From positions 1 to 33,862 of the forward strand of contig JAKMDW010000009.1 of assembly GCA_022426245.1 (NCBI GenBank): a stretch of 33,862 nt of DNA, written 5' to 3'. The DNA is from Alphaproteobacteria bacterium (GTDB lineage: Bacteria > Pseudomonadota > Alphaproteobacteria > RS24). Shown here in pieces: positions 15,977-24,398 of the stretch; within the stretch, counting starts at the first letter, position 1, and the number at the start of each line of letters is the position of its first letter. The position numbers were made by a program, and so were the translations under genes. The notes below the pieces were generated by a model that worked only from the letters and a program-made list of their open reading frames with translations, was not told where the DNA came from and made no database searches.

Positions 15977-18217
15977 TCAGTTGAGGTTGAGCTTGCTGGT
16001 TTTGTCGGCGTCTTTTTTGGCCGCTTCCTGCACTTCATAGTCTTGCCACGCACGCAGATTGATGAAGGCATAAATATCCTCGACATCTTTCTCGCTCAGA
16101 CGGTCGGCAAAGCTCGACATTCCGCGATCTTCCAGCACGCCCTCCAGCACGATTTCCTTAAACATGCGATGCGTTTGCTCGCTCATTTTGCGCAAATCAG
16201 GCACTGCCGCGCCCCCAATCACAGCAATGCCGTGACAGAAAGTGCAGACCTCGTGATATAGCTCCATGCCATTGTCAATCGAGGCTTCTGTCGCCTCAAT
16301 GGTCGGCGGCAGCGGAATGTCACGCGCCCAATGGTCAGGCTGCTCAATCGACCCGCCGCCATTGAGCGTAAACACCAGCAGACGACCGAAATTGCCCCAT
16401 TTATTCGAGGCCGGCATAGCCGACCCGTCGGTCAGACCGCCTGCCCCACCGGAGCCGACTTGAATGGCGACATATTGCACGCCGTCAATCGCATAGGTGA
16501 TGGGGGGGGCAATGGTTGAGGTGTAGGTGTTGACCTTCCACAATTCTTTACCGGTGCTGGCATCATAAGCGACGAAATAGCCATCGCCATTACCCTGAAA
16601 CACCAAACCCGCTTCGGTTGACATGGTGCCGCCATTCCAGTGCATCGAATGTTCGCGCATCCAATGGGTTTTACCGGTCAGCGGGTCAAACGCCGTGATG
16701 TAGCCCTTATTGGCCGGGAAGTCCGGATGCTCGGCCAAGAGCGGCAGCAAACGACCAAACTCAATGCCGGTGTTCCAGCCGCCTTCAATATATTTATAGC
16801 GACCGGTCGCTTTGAAATCATGGTCAACATCAAACACCAGCGGGCTTTCCATTGCCGGAATGTAAACCAGACCGGTGTTCGGGTTGAAGCTCATCGACTG
16901 CCAATTATGACCGCCAAGCGGGCCGGGCAAAATCCATTGCGATTTATTGCTCTCGGCAAAATTGCGCGAGTCATTTTCCACCGGACGACCAGTTTCCATA
17001 TCAATATGGCTGGCCCAGTTAACCGTCACATAAGGGTTGGCGCGCAGCAATTCGCCGGTTTCGCGGTCCAACACATAGAAGAAACCGTTTTTCGGCGCTT
17101 GCATAATCACTTTGCGGTCGCGCCCGTCAATTTCCAAATCGGCCAGCATCATGTCCTGCACGGCTGTATAGTCCCATGTGTCACCCGGCGTGGTTTGATA
17201 GTGCCATTTCTTGCGGCCGGTATTCGGGTCAAGTGCCACAATGGAAGACAAGAACAGATTGTCGCCGCCACCCGGGGAGCGAATGGAGCGCGTCCAGGGG
17301 CTGCCATTGCCGACGCCCAAAAAGACCGTGTCGGTATCGGGGTCATAAACAATGGAGTTCCAGACAGTGCCGCCACCGCCGATCTTCCACCATTCGCCAC
17401 CCTTCCAAGTCGGGGCAGCCTCGGCCATTTCGGGATGCTCAAACGGTTTGTTCGGGTCACCCGGCACCGTGAAGAAGCGCCAGTCTTGCGCGCCGGTTTT
17501 CGCATCATAGGCCGTCACATAACCGCGCACACCATATTCGCCACCACCATTGCCGATAAACACGCGGCCATTGGCAACGCGTGGTGCACCGGTGATGGTG
17601 TAGGCTTTGGTGCGGTCGATAATCGTATTGATGCGCCAAATTTCTTCGCCGGTTTCGGCATTCAGCGAAATCAAATAGCCGTCAAGGCTGGCGACGTAAA
17701 CCGCGCCGTCATAAACCGCAACCCCGCGATTGACGACATCGCAACACGCCTTGCGCGCCCAATCGCCCGGCACTTCGGGGTCATAAGACCACACCTCTTC
17801 ACCGGTCGTTGCATCAACCGCGTAAACCACGCTCCAAGAGCCGGTCATATACATAATGCCATCGACCACAATCGGTGAAGCTTCCAGCCCGCGCGTTGTA
17901 TACATATCAACGGAAAAAGCCAGTTCGAGGTCTTTGACGGTTTTCTTATTAACCTGCGTCAATGGCGAATGGCGCTGCTCGGCATAAGTGCGGCCATAAG
18001 CCAACCAGTTACCCGGTTCGCTTTCCGCATTAATGATGCGGTTTGTGTCGATTTTACCGATCGTCGCGCTGGCTGATGCGTTGCCCGCGCTGATATTGCC
18101 CGAACTGCTATCGCTGTTTTGACTGACCGTGGCGGCTATCATGCCCAGCGCAATCAAGCCGAGGGCAACCACATTTACGATTGTGCCTTGTTTTTGATCC
18201 AATGTTGGATGAGCCAT
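15977..18217 (-). CDS. PQQ-dependent quinohaemoprotein alcohol dehydrogenase with cytochrome c domain
   Basis: A 746-residue periplasmic dehydrogenase that oxidises alcohols with pyrroloquinoline quinone. An N-terminal hydrophobic segment (VVALGLIALGMIAATV) acts as signal or anchor. The eight-bladed propeller shows W-motifs such as AVDATTGEEVWSY and AYDASTGKELWKV. The adjacent-Cys ring disulfide is present (KACCDV). The catalytic-Asp region reads PGDTWDYTA; Thr two residues after the Asp argues for a Ca-type rather than lanthanide-type site (inference). The C-terminal haem c domain has CTFCH and a Met in DRGMSSF. Start ATG 18217 follows GGGAGG. PQQ synthesis genes are not in the window. Confidence 0.93.
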   Translation of the reverse strand: MAHPTLDQKQGTIVNVVALGLIALGMIAATVSQNSDSSSGNISAGNASASATIGKIDTNRIINAESEPGNWLAYGRTYAEQRHSPLTQVNKKTVKDLELAFSVDMYTTRGLEASPIVVDGIMYMTGSWSVVYAVDATTGEEVWSYDPEVPGDWARKACCDVVNRGVAVYDGAVYVASLDGYLISLNAETGEEIWRINTIIDRTKAYTITGAPRVANGRVFIGNGGGEYGVRGYVTAYDAKTGAQDWRFFTVPGDPNKPFEHPEMAEAAPTWKGGEWWKIGGGGTVWNSIVYDPDTDTVFLGVGNGSPWTRSIRSPGGGDNLFLSSIVALDPNTGRKKWHYQTTPGDTWDYTAVQDMMLADLEIDGRDRKVIMQAPKNGFFYVLDRETGELLRANPYVTVNWASHIDMETGRPVENDSRNFAESNKSQWILPGPLGGHNWQSMSFNPNTGLVYIPAMESPLVFDVDHDFKATGRYKYIEGGWNTGIEFGRLLPLLAEHPDFPANKGYITAFDPLTGKTHWMREHSMHWNGGTMSTEAGLVFQGNGDGYFVAYDASTGKELWKVNTYTSTIAPPITYAIDGVQYVAIQVGSGGAGGLTDGSAMPASNKWGNFGRLLVFTLNGGGSIEQPDHWARDIPLPPTIEATEASIDNGMELYHEVCTFCHGIAVIGGAAVPDLRKMSEQTHRMFKEIVLEGVLEDRGMSSFADRLSEKDVEDIYAFINLRAWQDYEVQEAAKKDADKTSKLNLN

Positions 18218-18403
18218 TTAAGCGTCCTCCCAATGACAACTTCCTCCGATAAACTCTAGAAAAAAAAGCCCCCATGCCACAAGAAGAAATCATCCCTTCC
18301 AAGCAGTTTTTACCCTGCGGCATATTCCCCGCCTTTCGCGTCATATTTGTATTTTGCCGCCAGCGCATTAAAACCTATGTCATCAACGTCAAAGGTTTTG
18401 GTT

Positions 18404-18886
18404 ATGAAACATGTCATCTTCGCGTTTGCTTTGTTGGTGTTTTCCGGCGCACATGCCGGCGCCGAAAGGGCGACATCTGTCACGGCCATGCAGCCGCAAA
18501 TCAAACTCGGTATTGGCGCGCGCCCGGCCGTAATGTTTGTGCATGTGCATAATAAAGGCGCAGCAACGCGGCTTATTGGTGCCAGCAGCGATGCATTCGC
18601 GCGCATTGAATTACATACACATGAAATGAATGGCGGCATGATGCGCATGGTCGAAGTCACCGATTTCGCTGTGCCGGCCAATGGCAAACTGCACCTCAAG
18701 CCCGGTGGTCACCATTTAATGATGTTCGGTTATCGCGGTGATGGAGAACAAGCGGTTACTGTGACACTGACTTTTGCCAATGGCGAAGAACTGGCCGTCG
18801 CGGCAACGCCATCTGCCCGCGCCAAACCAAACCATGATAAGGCGCATGATAAAATGCATAAGAAAATGCATCATCACGGACATTAA
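18404..18886 (+). CDS. PCu(A)C copper chaperone (DUF461)
   Basis: A periplasmic copper chaperone of about 160 residues. The signal peptide MKHVIFAFALLVFSGAHA starts at ATG 18404; the track start at 18347 adds 19 non-signal residues. The Cu(I) motif is present: HTHEM..MMRMVEV..HLKPGGHHLMMFG (His/Met ligands spread over the cupredoxin-like fold). The C-terminus is His/Met/Lys-rich (HDKMHKKMHHHGH), an extra metal-binding tail seen in some members. The family delivers Cu to the CuA centre of cytochrome oxidase. It is divergent from the PQQ dehydrogenase. Confidence 0.88.
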   Translation: MKHVIFAFALLVFSGAHAGAERATSVTAMQPQIKLGIGARPAVMFVHVHNKGAATRLIGASSDAFARIELHTHEMNGGMMRMVEVTDFAVPANGKLHLKPGGHHLMMFGYRGDGEQAVTVTLTFANGEELAVAATPSARAKPNHDKAHDKMHKKMHHHGH

Positions 18887-18888
18887 GG

Positions 18889-19395
18889 TCAGTCACTGTC
18901 GAAATGCGCCGCTTTCAGCAGTGCCTTTTCGCGCAAAACCGGATCCGTCAGCACAAACTCATAGCGTTCGCGATAGCTGCGCGTGAACCCCTCAAACAGG
19001 GCGACCGACAGCGCCTCACGCGATTCAATCGGGCGCGAGTCGCCGCTAAATTCATCGAGCAATAAATAAGACGGATGCTCAATCGCATCATAATCAGCGG
19101 TTAAAAGATCGCCCGGCACGGCCACAAGTCCGGTAATCGAAATCGTCTCGCGACCGGTTACTGTTGCCGTCACATTAATGGCGGTGGCCATGGTTTGGGT
19201 TGCCGTATCAACCGCAAGTTCGGGTATCCAGCCCAATAATTCATGCAAATTCGCGGCAATGGCGATGGCTTCGGCCCGCGTCAGGCGATGAACGGCATTG
19301 GTGCGCGCCTGTTTTTGGCGTTCGACAAAGCGCGACCGCTCCAAAATATCTGCCAAATCGTCTCGAAGACTTTGTTTTAACTTAGAAATATCCAC
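18889..19395 (-). CDS. Uncharacterised protein
   Basis: A 168-residue soluble protein, rich in Ala/Thr/Arg/Glu, with a helical charged N-terminus (LKQSLRDDLADILERSRFVERQKQAR) and a central beta-rich part. No signal peptide, membrane segment or known motif is seen. The start appears to be GTG 19395 with only a weak ribosome site. It is convergent with the copper chaperone (2-nt gap) and divergent from proteorhodopsin. Confidence 0.6.
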   Translation of the reverse strand: MDISKLKQSLRDDLADILERSRFVERQKQARTNAVHRLTRAEAIAIAANLHELLGWIPELAVDTATQTMATAINVTATVTGRETISITGLVAVPGDLLTADYDAIEHPSYLLLDEFSGDSRPIESREALSVALFEGFTRSYRERYEFVLTDPVLREKALLKAAHFDSD

Positions 19396-19489
19396 AACAC
19401 ACCCAAACCATCCGTAATTTACCTAAGATTTTAGCCAAAATTTCGTGAAACAGTGTTTTTTTTTGGAAAAATGCCACTTTTTTACTAGC

Positions 19490-19506
19490 CGCGGCATTCT
19501 GCCGCG
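19490..19506 (+). promoter_or_regulatory. Perfect hairpin in the proteorhodopsin leader
   Basis: CGCGGCA-TTC-TGCCGCG is a 7-bp perfect stem with a 3-nt loop, 36 nt before the proteorhodopsin ATG and just after T-runs. It is GC-rich in an otherwise AT-rich leader. It may stabilise the mRNA or be an operator; it is not followed by a T-tract, so it is not a terminator. Confidence 0.4.
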
Positions 19507-19541
19507 TTATGTTAGTCATGTTAAATCATGGGAGTATTAAC

Positions 19542-20324
19542 ATGAATATTGTTAAGCGTTGGAAAGTCGCTGCTGCAGCTTTGGCTTTCTCTGGTGTTCC
19601 GTCGCTAGCTATGGCGGCAGATGCCAATCTTCAGTCCGACGATTTTGTCGGCATTTCTTTCTGGTTGATTTCTATGGCTCTTGTGGCCTCAACCGTTTTC
19701 TTCTTCATTGAACGCGACCGCGTCGATTCAAAATGGAAAACTTCTCTGACGGTTTCCGGTTTGGTGACATTGGTTGCTGCCGTGCACTATTTCTATATGC
19801 GCGATGTGTGGGTCGCCACTGGCGAAACACCGACCGTCTATCGTTATATTGACTGGCTGATTACTGTGCCGCTGCTGATGGTAGAATTCTTCCTCATCTT
19901 GTCGGCCATCACCGCCGTTCCGGCGCGCGTCTTCTGGCGCCTGCTTATCGGTACAACGCTGATGCTGGTATTTGGTTATCTGGGCGAAGCAGGTTACATG
20001 GATGTAACCTCAGGCTTTGTTTTGGGAACCGCAGCTTGGTTGTATGTTCTTTATGAAATCTTCCGTGGTGAAGCCGGTCAGTTGAATGCTGAGAATGCCA
20101 GCCCTGCTGTGCAGTCCGCTTTCAGCCTGATGCGCTACATTGTGACTTTCGGTTGGGCGATTTACCCAATCGGTTATCTGATGGGTTATATGATGGGCAG
20201 CGTCGATGCAGACACGCTGAACATTATCTATAATCTGGCTGACGTGTTGAACAAGATCGCCTTTGGTCTGATCATCTGGCACGTTGCTGTCACGGAGAGT
20301 GAAGGCAAAGCCAAGAAAAAATAA
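19542..20324 (+). CDS. Proteorhodopsin, light-driven proton pump, green-absorbing type
   Basis: A 260-residue seven-helix type-1 rhodopsin with an N-terminal signal peptide (AAAALAFSGVPSLAMAADA). Key residues match proton-pumping proteorhodopsin: acceptor D104 (equivalent to D97), T108 (T101), donor E115 (E108), H82 (H75) and retinal Schiff-base K238 (NKIAFGLIIW). The tuning position equivalent to 105 is L112, which predicts green absorption. The start is ATG 19542 with GGGAG upstream; the track start at 19509 is too early. It ends at a strong terminator, so it is a single-gene transcript. Retinal synthesis genes are not in the window. Confidence 0.96.
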   Translation: MNIVKRWKVAAAALAFSGVPSLAMAADANLQSDDFVGISFWLISMALVASTVFFFIERDRVDSKWKTSLTVSGLVTLVAAVHYFYMRDVWVATGETPTVYRYIDWLITVPLLMVEFFLILSAITAVPARVFWRLLIGTTLMLVFGYLGEAGYMDVTSGFVLGTAAWLYVLYEIFRGEAGQLNAENASPAVQSAFSLMRYIVTFGWAIYPIGYLMGYMMGSVDADTLNIIYNLADVLNKIAFGLIIWHVAVTESEGKAKKK

Positions 20325-20344
20325 TCTTTCACTAGATTGATTTT

Positions 20345-20377
20345 AAGGGTCGGCGCTTTGCGTCGGCCCTTTTTTTG
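20345..20377 (+). terminator. Rho-independent terminator of proteorhodopsin
   Basis: AAGGGTCGGCGC-TTT-GCGTCGGCCCTT forms a 12-bp stem with two G-U pairs, followed by an uninterrupted T-tract. It lies about 20 nt after the stop codon. Confidence 0.85.
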
Positions 20378-20438
20378 TCCTTTCTTATTGGCAGGCACGA
20401 CGTCAGGCCGTAAGCTGGCCGCCAGTGAGGGAACCGAA

Positions 20439-20831
20439 ATGACCAATCAACTTCTTGCCAAATGGCACGCCTATATGGACAAGCCCAGCGAAGACGCGCT
20501 GTCTGAAATGCTTCATGATGACGTAACCTTTGTTTCGCCGGTGGTCTTTACGCCGCAAAAAGGCAAAGCCGTCGCCATGCAATATCTGCTGTCTGCGGGC
20601 ATTGTGTTTCAAGATACCAAATTCAAATATGTGCATGAGCTCGAAACCGGCAATCGCATGATTTTGGAATTTGAAGCCGAAATGGACGGCAAATATATCA
20701 ATGGCGTCGTTATTATCGACTTCGATGATGCGGGGCCTATCACCCAGGTCAAAGTCATGGTGCGGCCTCTGCAGGCGGTCAATATGTTGTGGCAGCAAAT
20801 GGGCGCGCAGCTTGAACAAGCTTCTGCGTAA
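20439..20831 (+). CDS. NTF2/SnoaL-like small protein
   Basis: A 130-residue protein of the NTF2-like cone fold (SnoaL group). The pattern is seen in WHAYMDKPSEDALSEMLHDDVTFVSPVVFTPQKGKAVAMQYL, followed by beta strands (NRMILEFEAEMDGKYINGVVIIDFDDAGPITQVKVMVRP). The track ORF starts inside the rhodopsin terminator; ATG 20439 with GAGGGA upstream is the real start. These proteins are enzymes or ligand binders with very diverse substrates, so no function can be assigned. It lies 35 nt before the ABC transporter genes. Confidence 0.8.
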   Translation: MTNQLLAKWHAYMDKPSEDALSEMLHDDVTFVSPVVFTPQKGKAVAMQYLLSAGIVFQDTKFKYVHELETGNRMILEFEAEMDGKYINGVVIIDFDDAGPITQVKVMVRPLQAVNMLWQQMGAQLEQASA

Positions 20832-20866
20832 CCGTCGGCAAGCCCTGCCATCAGGGGAGAGTAAGC

Positions 20867-21622
20867 GTGTCTGAGCCGCTGATTGAAGCGAGAGATTTAT
20901 GTGTGCGCCGTCAAGGCGGGCTGGTATTGGATAATGTGTCGCTGACGTTGGGCGAGCGCGATTTCATTACCCTTATCGGGCCGAATGGCGCCGGCAAGTC
21001 TGTGCTGTTACGCCATCTTCTGAAATTTGAAAGCCCGAATAGCGGCACGGTAAAACACCGCCACGCCATACGCATTGGCTATGTGCCGGAACGGTTTCAA
21101 ATCGACCCGACCCTGCCCTTGCCGGTGCGGCGCTTTTTGACGCTGAATAATAATCAATCGGCAGACGCGGTTGAGGCATTGGCGGCAGAAGCAAATTGCG
21201 AAGGCTTGCTTGATAAGCCATTGGCTAATTTGTCCGGCGGCGAGTTGCAGCGCGTGCTTTTGGCGCGCGCCTTGAGCAGCGACCCGCATGTGTTGATGCT
21301 CGACGAACCGGCGCAAAACCTCGATGTCAGTGGGCAATTGCAATTTTATCAGCTGATTGATGAGCTTTATGAAAAGCGCAATCTGTCCGTGCTGATGGTC
21401 AGCCATGACCTGCATATGGTGATGAGCTCCACACGCCAAGTGGTCTGCCTGTATCACCATATTTGCTGCTCGGGCGCGCCCGACAGCGTAGCGCGTGACC
21501 CTGAATTCGTTCAAATGTTCGGCGCCGAAATGGCGCAGATGATGGCGGTGTATCAACACAGCCACGCGCATGACCACACACATGATCATGACCACGCGCA
21601 TTTACACGAGATTAAACCATGA
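20867..21622 (+). CDS. znuC: Zinc-type ABC transporter ATP-binding protein
   Basis: A 251-residue ATPase with Walker A GPNGAGKS (38-45), signature LSGGELQRV, Walker B VLMLDEPAQN and switch His VSHD. It resembles the ZnuC/MntB/SitB group. The C-terminus is very His-rich (HSHAHDHTHDHDHAHLHE), which fits metal binding. The start is GTG 20867 with GGGGAGAG upstream. It is coupled to the permease by ATGA. Zinc is the most likely substrate; manganese is possible. Confidence 0.88.
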   Translation: MSEPLIEARDLCVRRQGGLVLDNVSLTLGERDFITLIGPNGAGKSVLLRHLLKFESPNSGTVKHRHAIRIGYVPERFQIDPTLPLPVRRFLTLNNNQSADAVEALAAEANCEGLLDKPLANLSGGELQRVLLARALSSDPHVLMLDEPAQNLDVSGQLQFYQLIDELYEKRNLSVLMVSHDLHMVMSSTRQVVCLYHHICCSGAPDSVARDPEFVQMFGAEMAQMMAVYQHSHAHDHTHDHDHAHLHEIKP

Positions 21623-22428
21623 TGACCCCCATGCTCATCACCGCCATTGCCCTGGCTATGCTGGCCGGCCCGCTGGGCTGTTTTGTCGTCTGGCGGCGTA
21701 TGGCCTATTTCGGCGATGGCCTCGCCCATTCAGCTCTATTGGGCGTCGCGGTCGGCCTTGTCATCGGTATGAGCAATCAACTGGGCATGATTCTTGTGGC
21801 GATTTTATTCGCCATAATGCTGCTCTGGCTGCGCGCCCAACGTTTGCTGGCAACCGACACGCTGCTGGGTATCTTGGCGCATGCCGCCTTATCACTCGGC
21901 GTCGTCGCAATGGCCTTATTGGGGGTAGAAGATGCCGAGTTGCATGATTACCTGCTCGGCAGTCTCGACAGTGTCACCGCCGATATGCTGGTTTATGTGG
22001 TTCTCGGCTGTGGCCTGTCGCTGGGACTGTTAATGCGCCTCTGGCCCGGCTTATTGCTGATGACCTCCAGCGAGGAATTGGCGCACGCCGAGGGCGTGCC
22101 CGTTCGCACTTATGAGTTTTTGCTAATGCTTCTGCTCGGCGTTTTGGTTGCCGCCGCAATCCAAATTGTCGGCATTTTGTTGATTACATCGCTGCTCATC
22201 ATCCCCTCCTCAACAGCTCGACTGTTTGCCAAACGACCGGAAACAATGGCGATTGGCGGCAGCGTGATGGCGGCTTTGTGCATGTTGGGCGGCCTGCCCT
22301 TTGCCACGGCGATAGACGTGCCGCTTGGTCCGGCTATCGTGACGCTCAGCGTCACCTTGTTTATGGCCGTATTGACCGGGCGGCTTCTCATCGACCGTTT
22401 CAGTAGCCGGTTCAAAAAGTCTAATTAA
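21619..22428 (+). CDS. znuB: Zinc-type ABC transporter permease (ABC-3 family)
   Basis: A 269-residue membrane protein with about eight hydrophobic segments. The family opening is clear: GPLGCFVVWRRMAYFGDGLAHSALLGVAVGL, plus the conserved SLDSVTADML and QIVGILLITSLLIIPSSTARL stretches. It overlaps znuC by ATGA. No periplasmic binding protein (ZnuA) or Zur gene is adjacent. Its 3' end overlaps the convergent DUF3604 gene by 8 nt. Confidence 0.88.
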   Translation: MMTPMLITAIALAMLAGPLGCFVVWRRMAYFGDGLAHSALLGVAVGLVIGMSNQLGMILVAILFAIMLLWLRAQRLLATDTLLGILAHAALSLGVVAMALLGVEDAELHDYLLGSLDSVTADMLVYVVLGCGLSLGLLMRLWPGLLLMTSSEELAHAEGVPVRTYEFLLMLLLGVLVAAAIQIVGILLITSLLIIPSSTARLFAKRPETMAIGGSVMAALCMLGGLPFATAIDVPLGPAIVTLSVTLFMAVLTGRLLIDRFSSRFKKSN

Positions 22429-24247
22429 CCCAAATCGGCGACGAATAAGCGCGCTCTTGAATGGTCGTCGCAACACCCGGGCGCGGCGGCACACCGGCGC
22501 GCAACGCATCCCAGCTTGACCAACGACAGGACGGGTTTTCCATCACGCGAACATAATAAAAGGCCTGCTGGTCTTGTTTATATTCAGGGTCTCGCCATAC
22601 CGTCTTCAACGCGTTGGCTGATGTTTTGGCATCGGCTTTGCAGGTTTTGAGGTCAACCGTCGCACCATTATCGGGGCAGCGATGATTGCGACCGGGCTTT
22701 TTGCCACCCGCGCAAGCGATATCAAAAACCTTCTCGGCACTCTGCCCATCGGGCTTCAGCCAGCCCTTAACGATTTGCAGGCGCTGCAAGCCATAGGATT
22801 TAGCATCGCGCATCGCCCAAACCAAAAACGCGGGCGACCGGCGGCCTTTGACCGTCAAATCACCCCCCATTGACACACCCTCTTTATAAGCGCGCTTCAC
22901 CATATCCGTGCGGTTTTCGATATTGCGGCTGAAATTGGCCGAGGCGAAAAAACGGAGCTTTATGCGCGGGCCGGTCGTGGCATAGGTTTCTTTGCGGCGC
23001 ATGGCGTCAAAAATATCGCCGCGCGTATTGTTATCAGACCAAACCGCCGCCAGCCCTGACGCGCCCCAAGTGTGGAAATTATTGACATTATATGTGCTGC
23101 CATCGGGGTTAGGCTTGGCCATTGGCACAGAGCCGCGCAATGCTGAATTGGCGTCGATCAGTCCGATTTTTGACCAGTAATTATGCTCGTCAAACGCCCC
23201 CGCGCCGACATGCGTATCGGACGCGCCGATAAGGCCGAATTTATAGGGGTTTCCTCTTCCCTTCGCGGCCATTTCCAGCCCACGCAAATAGGCTTGGCGC
23301 ACATAGGAGCCATCGGGCTTGCTCTCAATCCAAGCGCCCACGCGGAACGGCATAATCTCGAAATCGGCAAATTCATCATTCGGTGACAAAAGCGGATGGG
23401 TTTCGCTATCGCCTTTAACTTGCGTCACTTCGACAATCGGCTCATTGCGCATACGGGTTTCGGCATATTCCATATCCATAGCGCTGCCGTCCCATTTTTT
23501 GGTCATGAACATCAGCCCGTTAGAGCCGTTGGCGTTGTGCGGAACGGCAATCGTGTCCATGCCCTTCTCGCGCAAACCGTCCATCCACGCCCAAAGGTCT
23601 TCCGGATTGGGTGACATAATGCGGCTGAACGGCAAGGTCGGCGCTTTGGCGCCTCGGAAAAACACATTGCGGTGCAGGTTTTGATTTTGCGGGCCGGAGG
23701 TATACTCATAGCCGATAAGCGTCGTGAACTTGCCCGGCTCATTATGCCGATTGGCGGTTTCGACAATCTCCTGCCACGCCGATTTCATAATCTCGACATC
23801 AACCAAATCATCGGGCTTGTCACTTTTAGTCAGATAGGGAAACAGTTTTTGAAAGGCCGTAAGGCGGTCTGCCGGCGTCTTGGCTTTACGCATTTCCAGC
23901 GAAATCGGGTGCTTCGACACCGGCAATTTCGGGTCGTGCATAGCCGGCAACATGCCGAGATAAATCGCGTGGTCGGTTACAGACTGAAAATCCAACGGCT
24001 CGGTCAGCGTCATATCAAAACCGGCGGGATGTTTAATCGTCTCGCCCTTAGCATAACGATAGGCATCGTCAGGCGTGTTACGATTTCCGAAAACATAACT
24101 ATCGAAAGATAAAACAGTATGCAGATGCGTCTCACCGAAAAGCACTTGTCGATTTTCGGGTCGACTCTCCTGTTCCGATGCGGCCGAAAACGGCGCAATC
24201 GAAAACGAAATAGCGGCAAAAACCGCCAAAAACTTAAGCTTCTTCAT
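22421..24247 (-). CDS. DUF3604 exported protein, PHP-like metal-site motifs
   Basis: A 608-residue DUF3604 protein. The signal peptide MKKLKFLAVFAAISFSIAPFSAAS starts at ATG 24247 with GGGGGG upstream; the track start at 24361 adds 38 residues that do not look like a signal. Motifs resembling PHP-type phosphoesterase metal sites are seen: GETHLHTVLSFDS near the N-terminus, VTDHAIYLGM, and GLIGASDTHVGAG. The C-terminal part has Cys-containing segments (CAGGKK, HRCPDNG). The family is widespread in marine bacteria, but its substrate is unknown to me. It probably acts in the periplasm as a hydrolase (inference). Confidence 0.85.
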   Translation of the reverse strand: MKKLKFLAVFAAISFSIAPFSAASEQESRPENRQVLFGETHLHTVLSFDSYVFGNRNTPDDAYRYAKGETIKHPAGFDMTLTEPLDFQSVTDHAIYLGMLPAMHDPKLPVSKHPISLEMRKAKTPADRLTAFQKLFPYLTKSDKPDDLVDVEIMKSAWQEIVETANRHNEPGKFTTLIGYEYTSGPQNQNLHRNVFFRGAKAPTLPFSRIMSPNPEDLWAWMDGLREKGMDTIAVPHNANGSNGLMFMTKKWDGSAMDMEYAETRMRNEPIVEVTQVKGDSETHPLLSPNDEFADFEIMPFRVGAWIESKPDGSYVRQAYLRGLEMAAKGRGNPYKFGLIGASDTHVGAGAFDEHNYWSKIGLIDANSALRGSVPMAKPNPDGSTYNVNNFHTWGASGLAAVWSDNNTRGDIFDAMRRKETYATTGPRIKLRFFASANFSRNIENRTDMVKRAYKEGVSMGGDLTVKGRRSPAFLVWAMRDAKSYGLQRLQIVKGWLKPDGQSAEKVFDIACAGGKKPGRNHRCPDNGATVDLKTCKADAKTSANALKTVWRDPEYKQDQQAFYYVRVMENPSCRWSSWDALRAGVPPRPGVATTIQERAYSSPIWVN

Positions 24248-24323
24248 AACACCCCCCAAAGTTATTTTAATGTAACGCTTTTTTAACCATCCAAAAGGTA
24301 AAACGATACGTATTAAAAACGAG

Positions 24324-24396
24324 ATGTTTGTCGTCCTCCCCGACAAATATGTTCCTAACATGCCCTCGGCGTTCCTCCCACGTCGAGGGCTAATTT
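24324..24396 (+). ncRNA. Probable small RNA with two TCCTCCC-loop hairpins (CcsR/alpha-r14 'cuckoo'-like)
   Basis: Hairpin 1 (24324-24350) has a 10-bp stem ATGTTTGTCG/CGACAAATAT with loop TCCTCCC. Hairpin 2 (24362-24390) has an 11-bp stem GCCCTCGGCGT/ACGTCGAGGGC with the same 7-nt loop, followed by TAATTTTT. Each stem includes one G-U pair that is valid only for plus-strand RNA; the minus strand would have A-C mismatches. The T-tract also lies on the plus-strand side. Loops complementary to Shine-Dalgarno sequences in consecutive hairpins are the hallmark of alphaproteobacterial CCUCCUCCC-motif RNAs. The 5' end is not located; a -10-like TATTAA lies at 24311. Family membership is inference. 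Confidence 0.65.
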
Positions 24397-24398
24397 TT
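24362..24398 (+). terminator. Rho-independent terminator of the putative sRNA
   Basis: An 11-bp GC-rich stem with a 7-nt loop followed by TAATTTTT on the plus strand. It doubles as the second TCCTCCC-loop hairpin. No plus-strand protein gene ends nearby, so an sRNA is the natural user. Confidence 0.65.

Noticed and set aside
16640-17878. 412-codon plus-strand ORF
   Set aside because: It lies wholly antisense to the PQQ dehydrogenase, which has all family motifs. The ORF product has no recognisable domain and no proper ribosome site; it is a shadow of high-GC codon usage.
24248-24361. 38-residue N-terminal extension of the DUF3604 protein (track start at 24361)
   Set aside because: A standard signal peptide with a good ribosome site begins at 24247; the extension runs through the putative sRNA hairpin region.
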